Positions 18,476 to 26,720 of a stretch of DNA of 64,000 nt are shown here, in pieces. A program made the position numbers and the translations under genes. The stretch comes from Celeribacter indicus (lineage in GTDB: Bacteria; Pseudomonadota; Alphaproteobacteria; Rhodobacterales; Rhodobacteraceae). The notes under the pieces were generated by a model, which was given only the letters and a program-made list of their open reading frames with translations, was not told the DNA's origin and made no database searches. Location of the stretch: the NCBI RefSeq assembly GCF_000819565.1, contig NZ_CP004393.1, positions 3,782,001 to 3,846,000 of the forward strand, read 5' to 3'. Positions within the stretch are counted from its first letter, which is position 1; every line of letters begins with the position of its first letter.

Positions 18476-19645
18476 TCATGCGGTGGGGGCGGAAGGTGAA
18501 AGGCGGTCTGCCGGGACATGGACCTGCCCTTCCATCAGGCGCCTCTGGGTTCGAAGGATGCGGGCGGAAGCGATCTTCCCGTCATCCGGGTCGCGCGTCG
18601 CACCGACGGTGACGATCCCGCTCGGGGTGCCGATCCGCAAATTCAGCGGATCCGCCCCTTCCGAGACACATCCGGCCACCACCGTTTCCCCGGTCAGTGC
18701 GGCGCTGGCCAGCGCCAGCGCGCCGGTGATCGGCACGGCACGGTGGGCCTGTCCCGCGGAGATCATGCGGATCTGCAAGTCCTGCGTCGCGGCGGCATGG
18801 CATTCCCCGGACAGGTCGGCATAGTCAGCGGCCGGCCCCACCATCGCCACCTTCGGCGTGGCGATGCGGCGCGCGGCGGCGTCGCGATCCGGCGTCAGCC
18901 CCATCGCGACGGAGGCGCGCTGGCGGATCTCCTCGAGCCGCGCCATCAGCGCGTCGTCCGCGTCGATCTCCTCCGGGTGGACACAGGTATTCCCGCCCAC
19001 ATCCGCCGCCGCCACGAAGACGGAGGGTACGGCGGCGTCGATCATCGTCACCCGCACCGAACGCCCGTCCGACAGCTCCAGCCGGTCCACGGGATGCCCG
19101 CTCGGCAGCGCGCCCCGCCCGAACGTGTCCGAGGGATCGAGGAAATCGAGCGCCACCGGCGCCCCCGTCCCGTGCACGCCCGGAATGGCGAAATCGCCGC
19201 TGACCTCGGCCTCTCCCTCCGCGACGGGGAAGCGCGACACGATGACCTTGCCGGAATTGGTGTTGTGGATCCTCACCACGGCCTCGCCGTCCCGCGGCCC
19301 GGCGACCAGCCCCTCGTCATAGGCGAAAGGCCCCATGGCGGAGCTCATGTTGCCGCAGTTGCCGCTGAAATCCACCGTCTCGTCCACGACCCCCACCTGC
19401 GCGAAGGTGTAGTCGATATCCGCGTCGGGCCGCGTGGACGGGCCGATCACGCAGATCTTGCTGAGAGAGGAAATCCCGCCCCCCATGCCGTCGAGCTGAC
19501 GCTTGTGCGGATCGGGACTGCCGAGAATGGCGGCGAAGAGTGCGGGCCAGTCCGCCTCCTCCGCGGGCAGGTCGGACCGTTTCAGGACGACGGCCTTGGA
19601 CGTGCCGCCGCGCATGAACACGGCGGGGATACGATGCTGTTTCAT
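18476..19645 (-). CDS. PrpF-family isomerase (methylaconitate/methylitaconate/oxalomesaconate type)
   Basis: PrpF-family enzymes shift a double bond in unsaturated di- or tricarboxylates (2-methylaconitate, 3-methylitaconate, 4-oxalomesaconate). The 389-residue product starts with RIPAVFMRGGTSK and carries the family's catalytic Lys region (SLSKICVIG, near 63) and the SGNC97GNM Cys motif. The ATG at 19645 overlaps the GntR stop (ATGA). Paired with the lyase downstream, it recalls the methylitaconate isomerase plus dimethylmalate lyase steps of anaerobic nicotinate breakdown, but the actual substrate here is unknown. Confidence 0.87.
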   Translation of the reverse strand: MKQHRIPAVFMRGGTSKAVVLKRSDLPAEEADWPALFAAILGSPDPHKRQLDGMGGGISSLSKICVIGPSTRPDADIDYTFAQVGVVDETVDFSGNCGNMSSAMGPFAYDEGLVAGPRDGEAVVRIHNTNSGKVIVSRFPVAEGEAEVSGDFAIPGVHGTGAPVALDFLDPSDTFGRGALPSGHPVDRLELSDGRSVRVTMIDAAVPSVFVAAADVGGNTCVHPEEIDADDALMARLEEIRQRASVAMGLTPDRDAAARRIATPKVAMVGPAADYADLSGECHAAATQDLQIRMISAGQAHRAVPITGALALASAALTGETVVAGCVSEGADPLNLRIGTPSGIVTVGATRDPDDGKIASARILRTQRRLMEGQVHVPADRLSPSAPTA

Positions 19646-20328
19646 GTGCGATCTTCCTCCGTCTCGGACAGCTGCGCTTCCAGCGCCGTCCAGCTGTTGC
19701 GGATGTGACGGCGCATCAGCAGGCCGGCGACTTCCGGGTCGCCGTCCGCGATCGCCGCCGCGATCCGTTCGTGTTCGCGCAGGGCCTCGGCCCCGCGCCC
19801 CCTCACGTTGCGATGCTTGACCCGCAGAAGCGCGAGCTGGGGATAGAGATCCCGCGACAGGTAGCGCTCGAGGATCGGATTCGCGGCCATCTCCGCAATC
19901 ACCAGGTGGAAATCCCGGTCTCCGCCGGTCTGGAGATAGGCCCCGTCGGGACGCGCCCGGATCTCCCCCGCGTGCTGGCCGAGAAGGTCCCTCAGGCGGC
20001 GCGCCGTCTCGGCACCCGCCTTTTGCGCGGCCAGCATCGCCACCTCGCCCTCGAGTGCCGCGCGCACCTCGTAGAGCGCCTGCGCATCCTCGCGCCCGAT
20101 GACGCGCACGCGCGCCCCGCTGTTGGGCACGATGGTCACAATGCCGATCTCGTTCAGGAGATTGAGAGCCGCGCGCACCGGTCCGCGGCTCACATCGAAC
20201 CGCTCGGCCAGGGCAACCTCTCCCAGCCGCGTGCCGGGCGCCAGGCGCCCGTCGAGAATGTCCCTGCGCAGTTCGGATGCGAGTCGCTCAGAGACGAGGC
20301 CGCGCGAATCTTCCTGTTTTGTTGACAA
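19642..20328 (-). CDS. GntR-family (FCD/FadR-type) transcriptional regulator
   Basis: The product has an N-terminal winged helix (about residues 10-75, with LAERFDVSRGPVRAAL) and an FCD ligand domain (D-x-x-F-H near 140, and H-x-x-I near 190). I chose a TTG start at 20328 because GGAGG lies six bases upstream; the frame also runs to an ATG at 20442 but that would add a leader crossing the promoter region. The 228-residue product is normal for the family. It heads the minus-strand operon and faces the tctCBA operon; two FadR-type operators lie in between. Confidence 0.88.
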   Translation of the reverse strand: MSTKQEDSRGLVSERLASELRRDILDGRLAPGTRLGEVALAERFDVSRGPVRAALNLLNEIGIVTIVPNSGARVRVIGREDAQALYEVRAALEGEVAMLAAQKAGAETARRLRDLLGQHAGEIRARPDGAYLQTGGDRDFHLVIAEMAANPILERYLSRDLYPQLALLRVKHRNVRGRGAEALREHERIAAAIADGDPEVAGLLMRRHIRNSWTALEAQLSETEEDRT

Positions 20329-20363
20329 TCCAAGCCTCCAAACACTCCGGCACGTCCGGGAGT

Positions 20364-20374
20364 TTGCCTTACAA
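20364..20374. promoter_or_regulatory. GntR/FadR-type operator 1 (10 of 11)
   Basis: TTGCCTTACAA matches TNGTNNNACNA except for one base. On the minus strand it lies about where transcription of the GntR gene would start (TTGACA at 20407-20412 as -35), so it could serve autoregulation. Confidence 0.45.
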
Positions 20375-20426
20375 TTTCCCTCAAAATACAGAATAGAAAG
20401 GACATGTGTCAACGAATTCCCCGCTA

Positions 20427-20454
20427 TTGACAAAAAAACCATCGAAACGATAAC
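20427..20454 (+). promoter_or_regulatory. Candidate promoter of tctCBA
   Basis: A perfect -35 TTGACA at 20427-20432 is followed, after 16 bases, by GATAAC at 20449-20454. The predicted start near 20461 falls inside operator 2. Confidence 0.55.
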
Positions 20455-20458
20455 AAGT

Positions 20459-20471
20459 ATTGTAATACAAT
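20459..20471. promoter_or_regulatory. GntR/FadR-type operator 2 (perfect)
   Basis: ATTGTAATACAAT is a perfect 5-3-5 dyad whose core TTGTAATACAA fits TNGTNNNACNA exactly. It overlaps the predicted start of the tctCBA transcript, as expected for a repressor. Confidence 0.6.
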
Positions 20472-20504
20472 TTTAGTCGCAGATCTCAGGGAGGAACCTC
20501 GATC

Positions 20505-21494
20505 ATGAAAAGACGTCTGTTTACCGCCGGCCTGCTCGGCCTGTCGCTGGCCACCGCGCTGACGCCGCTCGCCGCGGCCGCGCAGGACAACTGGCCGCCG
20601 CGCAAGATCACCTTCGTCGTCGCGCTCGGACCGGGCGGCTCGGCGGACCGCACCGCCCGCGCGCTCGCCCAGCGCCTCCAGGACGAGATCGGCGTGCCGA
20701 TTTCGGTCATCAACCAGGAAGGCGGCGGCGGGCATGTCGGCCACACCTATTTCACGCAGATGCCGACCGACGGGAGCTATTTCCTCGCGAGCTCGATTCA
20801 CCCCTATATCACCAACGCCATCCTGCGGTTCGACGCGGATTACACGCTCGACGATTTCGCCTTCATCAACGGCCAGTGGAACGACTACGACCTGTTCGCG
20901 GTCAATGCCGACACGCCCTATACCACGCTCGCCGAGTTCATGGCCGCGGCCGCGGAGAATCCCGGCACGCTGAAGGTCTCGGTCGTCCCCGGCTCGACCG
21001 GCGCGATCAACCTGGAGCTGGCGCTCGAAGCCTTCGGCCTCGACGGGAGCGCCGTCCGCGTCGTGACCTACGAATCCGGCGGCGCTGCGCGCACGGCCGT
21101 GGCCGGCGGCCAGGTGGACATGACGGTGCTCGCCGCCGACGGCACCCTGTCGATCGAGGAATATGTGCGTCCGCTGGCCATCGCCGCCGACGCGCAGGAT
21201 CCGAACTGGGACGCGCCCACGCTCAACGCGGCGCTGGCCGATGCCGGCCATGAAAGCGTGCCGGTGCTCGCCGGCTCGATGCGCGGCCTTGCCGCCCATG
21301 CCGCCTTCAAGGAAGAGCACCCGGAAGCCTTTCAGCAGATGGTCGACGCCTACAAGGCGGTGCTCGAGGACGAGGAGTTCGTCGCCTCCCTCCAGGCGCA
21401 GGAAATCGGCACGGAATGGCTCGGGCCGGAACGGACCACCGAGATCATCCAGTCCAACTTCGACATCCTGAAGCGTTTCGAGACGCAGGAGTGA
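20505..21494 (+). CDS. tctC: TctC-type substrate-binding protein of a tripartite tricarboxylate transporter
   Basis: The periplasmic binding protein captures carboxylates for the TctAB membrane unit. The 329-residue precursor has a Sec signal (two Arg after Met-Lys, hydrophobic core to about 20, cleavage near AAAAQ, residue 26-27). The mature part has the TctC fold hallmarks: WPPRKITFVVALGPGGSADRTAR near the start and VVPGSTGAINLELAL near 165. GGAGG-like bases precede the ATG. It is the first gene of the operon and faces the GntR operon. Confidence 0.93.
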   Translation: MKRRLFTAGLLGLSLATALTPLAAAAQDNWPPRKITFVVALGPGGSADRTARALAQRLQDEIGVPISVINQEGGGGHVGHTYFTQMPTDGSYFLASSIHPYITNAILRFDADYTLDDFAFINGQWNDYDLFAVNADTPYTTLAEFMAAAAENPGTLKVSVVPGSTGAINLELALEAFGLDGSAVRVVTYESGGAARTAVAGGQVDMTVLAADGTLSIEEYVRPLAIAADAQDPNWDAPTLNAALADAGHESVPVLAGSMRGLAAHAAFKEEHPEAFQQMVDAYKAVLEDEEFVASLQAQEIGTEWLGPERTTEIIQSNFDILKRFETQE

Positions 21495-21560
21495 TCCGGC
21501 CGGCGCGGAGGCTCGCCCTCCGCGCCACCCACAGCACACGCCAAACGGGGAGGACACCAG

Positions 21561-22001
21561 GTGACCCGCAAATTTTCCGCATCCCATGCCGTCTTGCTCG
21601 GCCTCATGCTGAGCATCGCAGGGTTCATCACATGGAGCGCCGTTTCCGCCTCCTCCCGCCTCAACAACCTGATCGTCGTCGTCCCGGTCGCCATCGCCAT
21701 GGCCGTCCTGACGCTGGTGATCGTGATCGCCGCCTTCCGCAGGCCAGCCGCGGAGGCAACGGAAGACACCGGCTCCGTCCGGGGCGATCTCATGCTGCTC
21801 GCGGGCTTCGCCGTATTCTGCCTTGCCCTGACCGGGATCGGCTTCGACGTCGCGACCTTCCTCTTCATCTGGGGCGGCGTGGTGATGAGCGGCGGCAAGG
21901 GCTGGTGGCAACCGCCGCTCTTCGCCGCGCTGTTCACCATCCTTCTCGTCAAGGGGTTCGGCTCCCTCTTCCCCTACCCCATGCTGACGCTGGTGCTCTG
22001 A
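21561..22001 (+). CDS. tctB: TctB-type small permease subunit
   Basis: TctB is the small four-helix subunit of the tricarboxylate transporter. The GTG start at 21561 (GGGGAGGAC upstream) gives 146 residues with four hydrophobic segments, separated by a short charged loop near residue 60-75. Its sequence is poorly conserved; the call rests on length, topology and position between tctC and tctA, one base before the tctA ATG. Confidence 0.9.
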   Translation: MTRKFSASHAVLLGLMLSIAGFITWSAVSASSRLNNLIVVVPVAIAMAVLTLVIVIAAFRRPAAEATEDTGSVRGDLMLLAGFAVFCLALTGIGFDVATFLFIWGGVVMSGGKGWWQPPLFAALFTILLVKGFGSLFPYPMLTLVL

Positions 22002-22002
22002 C

Positions 22003-23517
22003 ATGATCGACCAATTTGCCATGATGCAGGCCATCGACCTGCTGTTCAGCAGCCTTTCCCCTTGGCTCTGGGTCATTCCCGGCCTCCTGATCGGACTCAT
22101 CTTCGGCTCGATCCCCGGCCTCCAGATTTCCATGGCCATGGCCGTCTTCCTTCCGGTCACCTTCGGCATGGACTTCCTCCAGGCGATGCTCTTCCTGACC
22201 TCGATCTTCACCGGTGGCGCCTATGGCGGCGGGGTGACGGCGATCCTGATGAACATTCCCGGCTCGTCCTCCTCCATCGCGACCGCCTTCGACGGTTATC
22301 CGATGGCCCGGCAGGGCAAGCACAACGAGGCGCTCGGCCTCGGGCTTGCCGCCTCCGTCATCGGCACCTTCGTCGGATATGTCCTGCTGCTGATGCTGAT
22401 CGAGCCGCTGGCCGCCTTCGTGCTCAAGATCGGCCCTTCGGAAATGGTCATCGTCGTGCTCTGGGGCCTCACCCTGATCGCCACGCTGAACGAGTCGAGC
22501 CTCGCCAAGGGGCTGATGGCCGGCACCTTCGGCCTGATGCTCAGCCAGATCGGCATGTCCACCACCGGCATCATGCGCACCACCGTGGGCAACCCGCACC
22601 TGCTCGACGGCATCCCGGTGGTGCCGGCGATGATCGGCATCTTCGCCGCCTCCGAGCTTCTGCGCCTGCGCGGCAACAGCTATCTCGTGCAGGACGAAAG
22701 CCAGCGGGACATCTCCATTCCGAAGATCCTGAAAGGCGTCGGGCAGACCTTCCGCTATCCGGCGGTGCTGATCCGCGGTAGCCTGATCGGCGCGGTGATC
22801 GGCGCGATCCCCGGCGTGGGCTCCTCCGTCGCCAACCTCGTCTCCTACGGCGAGGCCCGGCGCAGCTCGAAAACCCCCGAAGCCTTCGGCAAGGGCGCCC
22901 CCGAAGGGCTGATCGCCGCGGAATCGGCCAACAGCAGTTCCGAGGGCGGCTCGATGACCGCGCTTCTCGCGCTCGGCATTCCGGGCGGTGCGGCGACGGC
23001 GGTCCTGCTGGCCGCCTTTTCCTTCCACAACATCATCGGCGGGCCATCCTTCATCCGCAACCAGACCGACATCGTCTATTCGATCATCCTCGGCAACCTT
23101 GGGCAGGTCGTGCTGCTGGCGGTGATCGGCCTGCTGATGCTGAGGATCCTCGGCATGGTGGTGCGGGTCCCGCTGGCCTATCTCGTACCGAGCGTGCTGG
23201 CCATGTGCGCCTGGGGCGGGTATGGGATCACCGGAACCGTCGCCGGACCGCTCACCGTCGCCGCCTTCTCCGGGCTGGGATGGCTGATGCGCCGCAGCGA
23301 CTATCCGGTCGCGGCAACGGTCATCGGCCTGCTGCTCGGCCGCATGATGGAAGGAGAACTGGTGCGCACGCTGCAAATCTCGAACGGGCATCCGCTCGCC
23401 TATCTGATGGAACGTCCCATCGCCCTGACCCTCTTCGTCATCATGCTGCTGGTGCTTGTCGGCGCGCCGCTTCTCAAGTCGCTGCGCCGGCGCAAGACCG
23501 CGCGGCCGGAGGGGTGA
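22003..23517 (+). CDS. tctA: TctA-type large permease subunit
   Basis: TctA is the main membrane channel of the transporter. The 504 residues match family length, with about 11-12 helices and the conserved GLLIGLIFGSIPGL segment near residue 30 and PGVGSSVANLVSYGEA near 275 (proline-glycine-rich re-entrant motifs of both halves). The ATG at 22003 starts one base after the tctB stop. Confidence 0.95.
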   Translation: MIDQFAMMQAIDLLFSSLSPWLWVIPGLLIGLIFGSIPGLQISMAMAVFLPVTFGMDFLQAMLFLTSIFTGGAYGGGVTAILMNIPGSSSSIATAFDGYPMARQGKHNEALGLGLAASVIGTFVGYVLLLMLIEPLAAFVLKIGPSEMVIVVLWGLTLIATLNESSLAKGLMAGTFGLMLSQIGMSTTGIMRTTVGNPHLLDGIPVVPAMIGIFAASELLRLRGNSYLVQDESQRDISIPKILKGVGQTFRYPAVLIRGSLIGAVIGAIPGVGSSVANLVSYGEARRSSKTPEAFGKGAPEGLIAAESANSSSEGGSMTALLALGIPGGAATAVLLAAFSFHNIIGGPSFIRNQTDIVYSIILGNLGQVVLLAVIGLLMLRILGMVVRVPLAYLVPSVLAMCAWGGYGITGTVAGPLTVAAFSGLGWLMRRSDYPVAATVIGLLLGRMMEGELVRTLQISNGHPLAYLMERPIALTLFVIMLLVLVGAPLLKSLRRRKTARPEG

Positions 23518-23519
23518 GC

Positions 23520-24578
23520 ATGTCCCTTTCCCCCGTCCGCCGCGGCGCCCTGACCATGGCCATCGGCGCAGCGGGCGGGCTCACGTTCAACCTGCTGTCC
23601 CTGCCCCTGCCCTGGGTGCTGGGAAGCCTGACGGCCACCGCCCTGACCGCGCAGGCCACGGAATTCCGCTCCGGCCTTCCCTCCAACTGGCGCAGCTATG
23701 CCATGGTGGCGATCGGAACGATGCTCGGCACCGGCTTCACGCAGGAGGTGGTCGCCCAGTCCGGCCGCTGGGGCGCGAGCCTGCTCGCCATGTCGCTCCT
23801 GTCTCTGGCCTTCGCGCTCTTCGCCTATGGCGTCTTCCGCCGCTGGGGCAACATGGACCGCACCACGGCGATGTTCGCCGCGATGCCCGGCGGGCTGTCG
23901 GTGGTCACCATGCTGGCCGAAGAGCACAAGACCGAGGTGAACCGCGTCGTCCTCTGCCACAGCGCGAGGCTCATCGTCCTTCTCGTCACGGCACCCATCG
24001 TGATCCAGCAGATCTCCGGCATCGACCTCGCCGCCGCCAACCGCACCGCCTTCCACGGCGCCGAGGCGCTCGACCCGCTGCGCCACGGGCTTCTGGCCCT
24101 TGCCGCGGTGGGAAGCTGGTTCGTCGCCTCGCGCGTCCGCCTTCCGTCGGGAATGCTGCTGGTGCCCCTGCTCGTCTCGGCGCTGCTGCATGCGACCGGG
24201 CTCGTGACGGTGCATGTCCCGCCGCTGCTGTCGATCCTCGCACAGGTGGTCATCGGCTCCGGCGTGGGGGCGCGCTTCGCCAATTACACGCTGCGCCAGA
24301 TCGTCCGGGACGGCTGGCTCGCCGCCCTCGTCGGCATCGTCCTCGCGCTGGGATCGCTCGCCGGGGCCAGCGTGGTCGCGCCGCTCACCGGCGTCGGGAC
24401 CGCGCCGCTCTTCCTGTCCTACCTGCCGGGCGGCGCGCCGGAACTGGGGGTCGTGGCCCTGGCCCTGATGATCGACCCGGCGATGGTCGCGGCGCATCAC
24501 GTCCTGCGGGTATTCCTGATCGTCGCCGCCCTTCCCGCCCTTGCCGGCCGCCTCGCGGCGGCGAACGATCCCGGCTGA
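23520..24578 (+). CDS. AbrB-family membrane protein (PF05145 type)
   Basis: The 352-residue polytopic protein has two homologous halves, each with a G-x-x-LG(S/T) helix start (PWVLGSLTA near 35; PSGMLLVPLLVSALLHATG near 225) and MPGG or LPGGAPELGV loops, typical of AbrB-duplication proteins. These occur beside tripartite carboxylate transporters in many proteobacteria; their role is not settled. The ATG at 23520 follows the tctA stop by two bases; the longer frame upstream is antisense-like shadow within tctA. Confidence 0.85.
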   Translation: MSLSPVRRGALTMAIGAAGGLTFNLLSLPLPWVLGSLTATALTAQATEFRSGLPSNWRSYAMVAIGTMLGTGFTQEVVAQSGRWGASLLAMSLLSLAFALFAYGVFRRWGNMDRTTAMFAAMPGGLSVVTMLAEEHKTEVNRVVLCHSARLIVLLVTAPIVIQQISGIDLAAANRTAFHGAEALDPLRHGLLALAAVGSWFVASRVRLPSGMLLVPLLVSALLHATGLVTVHVPPLLSILAQVVIGSGVGARFANYTLRQIVRDGWLAALVGIVLALGSLAGASVVAPLTGVGTAPLFLSYLPGGAPELGVVALALMIDPAMVAAHHVLRVFLIVAALPALAGRLAAANDPG

Positions 24579-24594
24579 TCCGGTCTGCCGGCGC

Positions 24595-25512
24595 CTATGG
24601 CCGACGCCAGTTGACCTCGGCACTGCGGATGTAGTCCGCGACGATGGGGGACAGGGTCTCGAGGATCAGCGCGAAATCCTCCTCGGGCAATGCCCGGCGC
24701 GCCATCAGGTAGAGCGTGCGGGTGATGCAGGGATCGGCGATCGGCGCCCAGGCGAAACGCCCCTCCGTGAGGGCTTCCACGAACAGGCCGCGCGGGACGA
24801 TGGCGAAACAGCCCTGAGAGAGGATGACCTCGCGTTTGAGATTGACGGAATCCACCTCGAGCACGACCTGAAGCTCGACATTTTCCTGATGCGCCATCTT
24901 GTCGAGGAGGCGCCGCGTGATCTGCTTCGGGCTGTCCATCACCATGGGAAAGGCCCCGAGCGCGCGAAAGCTGACGGCTTCTTCCCCGCCGCCCAGCCGT
25001 CCCGGAGGGCCGACCAGAATGAGGTCGTCATGAGCGAGGACGGCACTTGGCCGGGTCGCGTCCGGCACCGGATCGTAGGTCAGGGCGAGATCGAGGTCTC
25101 CGCTCCTGATATGGGCCGCCAGGTCCGAGGACAGTCCTTCGTGAAGCGCCAGCGTGACCGCCTCCTGGCTCGCGAGGGCCCGCAGCAGCGGCGGCACCAG
25201 CAACTTTCCCGGCGTGGGCGGCGTGCCGAGGCTCAGCCTCCGGCGGGGAACCTCCGCAAAGGCGCGCATGGCCTGCCGCATCTCCTCCATCTGGCGCAGG
25301 ACCCGGTCGGTCCGGCCGAGGAGTTCCTTTCCCGCGGCGGTCAGCTCCATGCCCCGGCTGCGGCGATGGAAGAGGCGCACGCCCAGATCCGCCTCCAGTT
25401 CGCGGATCTGGAGCCCCAGCGCCGGCTGGGACACATTCAGCCGTTGCGCCGCGGATGTCTGGCTTCCGCACCGGGCGACCTCGGCAAAATAGCGAAGTTG
25501 CTTGAGATTCAT
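24595..25512 (-). CDS. LysR-family transcriptional regulator
   Basis: The 305-residue protein has the LysR helix-turn-helix at residues 1-60 (MNLKQLRYFAEV, SQPALGLQIRELEADLGVRLFHR) and a two-lobed effector domain. It is convergent with the tct operon (16 bases apart) and divergent from the amidohydrolase gene, with a LysR-type dyad between the two starts. It therefore most likely controls the amidohydrolase/TAXI-TRAP operon. Confidence 0.93.
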   Translation of the reverse strand: MNLKQLRYFAEVARCGSQTSAAQRLNVSQPALGLQIRELEADLGVRLFHRRSRGMELTAAGKELLGRTDRVLRQMEEMRQAMRAFAEVPRRRLSLGTPPTPGKLLVPPLLRALASQEAVTLALHEGLSSDLAAHIRSGDLDLALTYDPVPDATRPSAVLAHDDLILVGPPGRLGGGEEAVSFRALGAFPMVMDSPKQITRRLLDKMAHQENVELQVVLEVDSVNLKREVILSQGCFAIVPRGLFVEALTEGRFAWAPIADPCITRTLYLMARRALPEEDFALILETLSPIVADYIRSAEVNWRRP

Positions 25513-25537
25513 CCGCGGCTCCTCCTGCCTTCTCCGG

Positions 25538-25559
25538 ATAAGATAGAAGTATTTCTTAT
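25538..25559. promoter_or_regulatory. LysR-type operator between regulator and amidohydrolase gene
   Basis: ATAAGA and TCTTAT face each other across ten AT-rich bases (25538-25559), matching the ATA...TAT, T-N11-A pattern of LysR activator sites. It lies 26 bases from the lysR start and about 80 from the amidohydrolase start. Confidence 0.55.
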
Positions 25560-25640
25560 ATCATTAAGAGGCAAACGGTCTTTGTCACATTTCCCCTGGC
25601 TTCGTAGCCTTGCCTGGAACGATCTCAAGGAGGACAAAGA

Positions 25641-26654
25641 GTGAGATACATCGACGCCTTCAACCATTTCTTTCCCAAACCGTTGTGGGACAAGATGCAG
25701 ACCTCCGAAGGGACGATCCGCGATATCGGCCAGAGGATGCGGGGCATTCCGGCGATCTACGATCTGGAAGAACGCTTCCGCGTGATGGACCAGTTCGACG
25801 ATTACACCCAGATACTTTCGCTGGGCATGCCGCCGCTCGAAAGCCTCGGCGCCCCGGCGGAGACGGAGGAATATGCGCGTCTGGCCAACGATGGCATGGC
25901 CGACCTGGTCGACCGTCATCCCGACCGCTTCGCCGGGTTCATCGCCTCGCTGCCGATGAATTCCCCCAATGCCGCGGTCGAGGCGGAACGGGCCTTCACC
26001 GATCTGGGCGCCAACGGGTTGCAGATCCATACCAACGTGAACGGCCGCGCGCTCGACAACGACGAATATTTCGCGGTTTTCGAGATGGCGGAAAGGCATG
26101 GCAAGCCGGTGCTCCTGCACCCGTCGCGCGGTTCCAACATGCCGGACTACATCGACGAGGAGAAATCCAAATACGAGATCTGGTGGACCTTCGGCTGGCC
26201 TTACGAAACCAGCGCGGCCATGGCGCGGCTGGTGTTCTCGGGCATGATGGACCGGTTGCCGGACCTGAAGGTGCTGGGGCACCATCTCGGCGCCATGGTC
26301 CCCTATTTCGAGGGGCGCGTCGGGCCGGGGATGGACCAGCTCGGCAAACGCACAACCGACGAGGATCTGAGCCTCGTGCTCAAGAGCCTCAAGAAGCGCC
26401 CGCTGGACTATTTCAAGGATTTCTACGCCGACACCGCCGTGTTCGGTTCGCGGGCCGCGACGCTTTGCGGGCTGGAATTCTACGGCGAGGACAAGGTGCT
26501 CTTCGCCTCGGACAGCCCGTTCGATCCGGAACGCGGGCCGGGCTATATCCGTGACACGATCAAGGTTCTGGAATCCATCGAGATGTCTCCGGAAGCCCGC
26601 GAAAAGATCTCCTATCGCAACGCACAGGATTTTTTCGGGCTGAAGAAGGACTGA
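25641..26654 (+). CDS. Amidohydrolase-family protein (Amidohydrolase_2/ACMSD-like decarboxylase group)
   Basis: The 337-residue TIM-barrel protein starts at GTG 25641 with AGGAGG upstream. Family residues include a His in LLHPSRG (near 157), the His pair in VLGHHLGAM (near 215) and the Asp in FASDSPFD (near 294). The N-terminal H-x-H metal motif is altered: the sequence is DAFNHFFP, with Phe in place of the first His. Relatives act as decarboxylases or hydrolases on aromatic or muconate-type acids. The gene is followed by a TAXI-TRAP importer, suggesting catabolism of an imported acid; the substrate is unknown. Confidence 0.82.
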   Translation: MRYIDAFNHFFPKPLWDKMQTSEGTIRDIGQRMRGIPAIYDLEERFRVMDQFDDYTQILSLGMPPLESLGAPAETEEYARLANDGMADLVDRHPDRFAGFIASLPMNSPNAAVEAERAFTDLGANGLQIHTNVNGRALDNDEYFAVFEMAERHGKPVLLHPSRGSNMPDYIDEEKSKYEIWWTFGWPYETSAAMARLVFSGMMDRLPDLKVLGHHLGAMVPYFEGRVGPGMDQLGKRTTDEDLSLVLKSLKKRPLDYFKDFYADTAVFGSRAATLCGLEFYGEDKVLFASDSPFDPERGPGYIRDTIKVLESIEMSPEAREKISYRNAQDFFGLKKD

Positions 26655-26720
26655 TACCGCAGGGTCAGGCAGCCGGACACCTGCTGCCTGACCACCAAAT
26701 CGCATCACAGGGAGGAGAAG

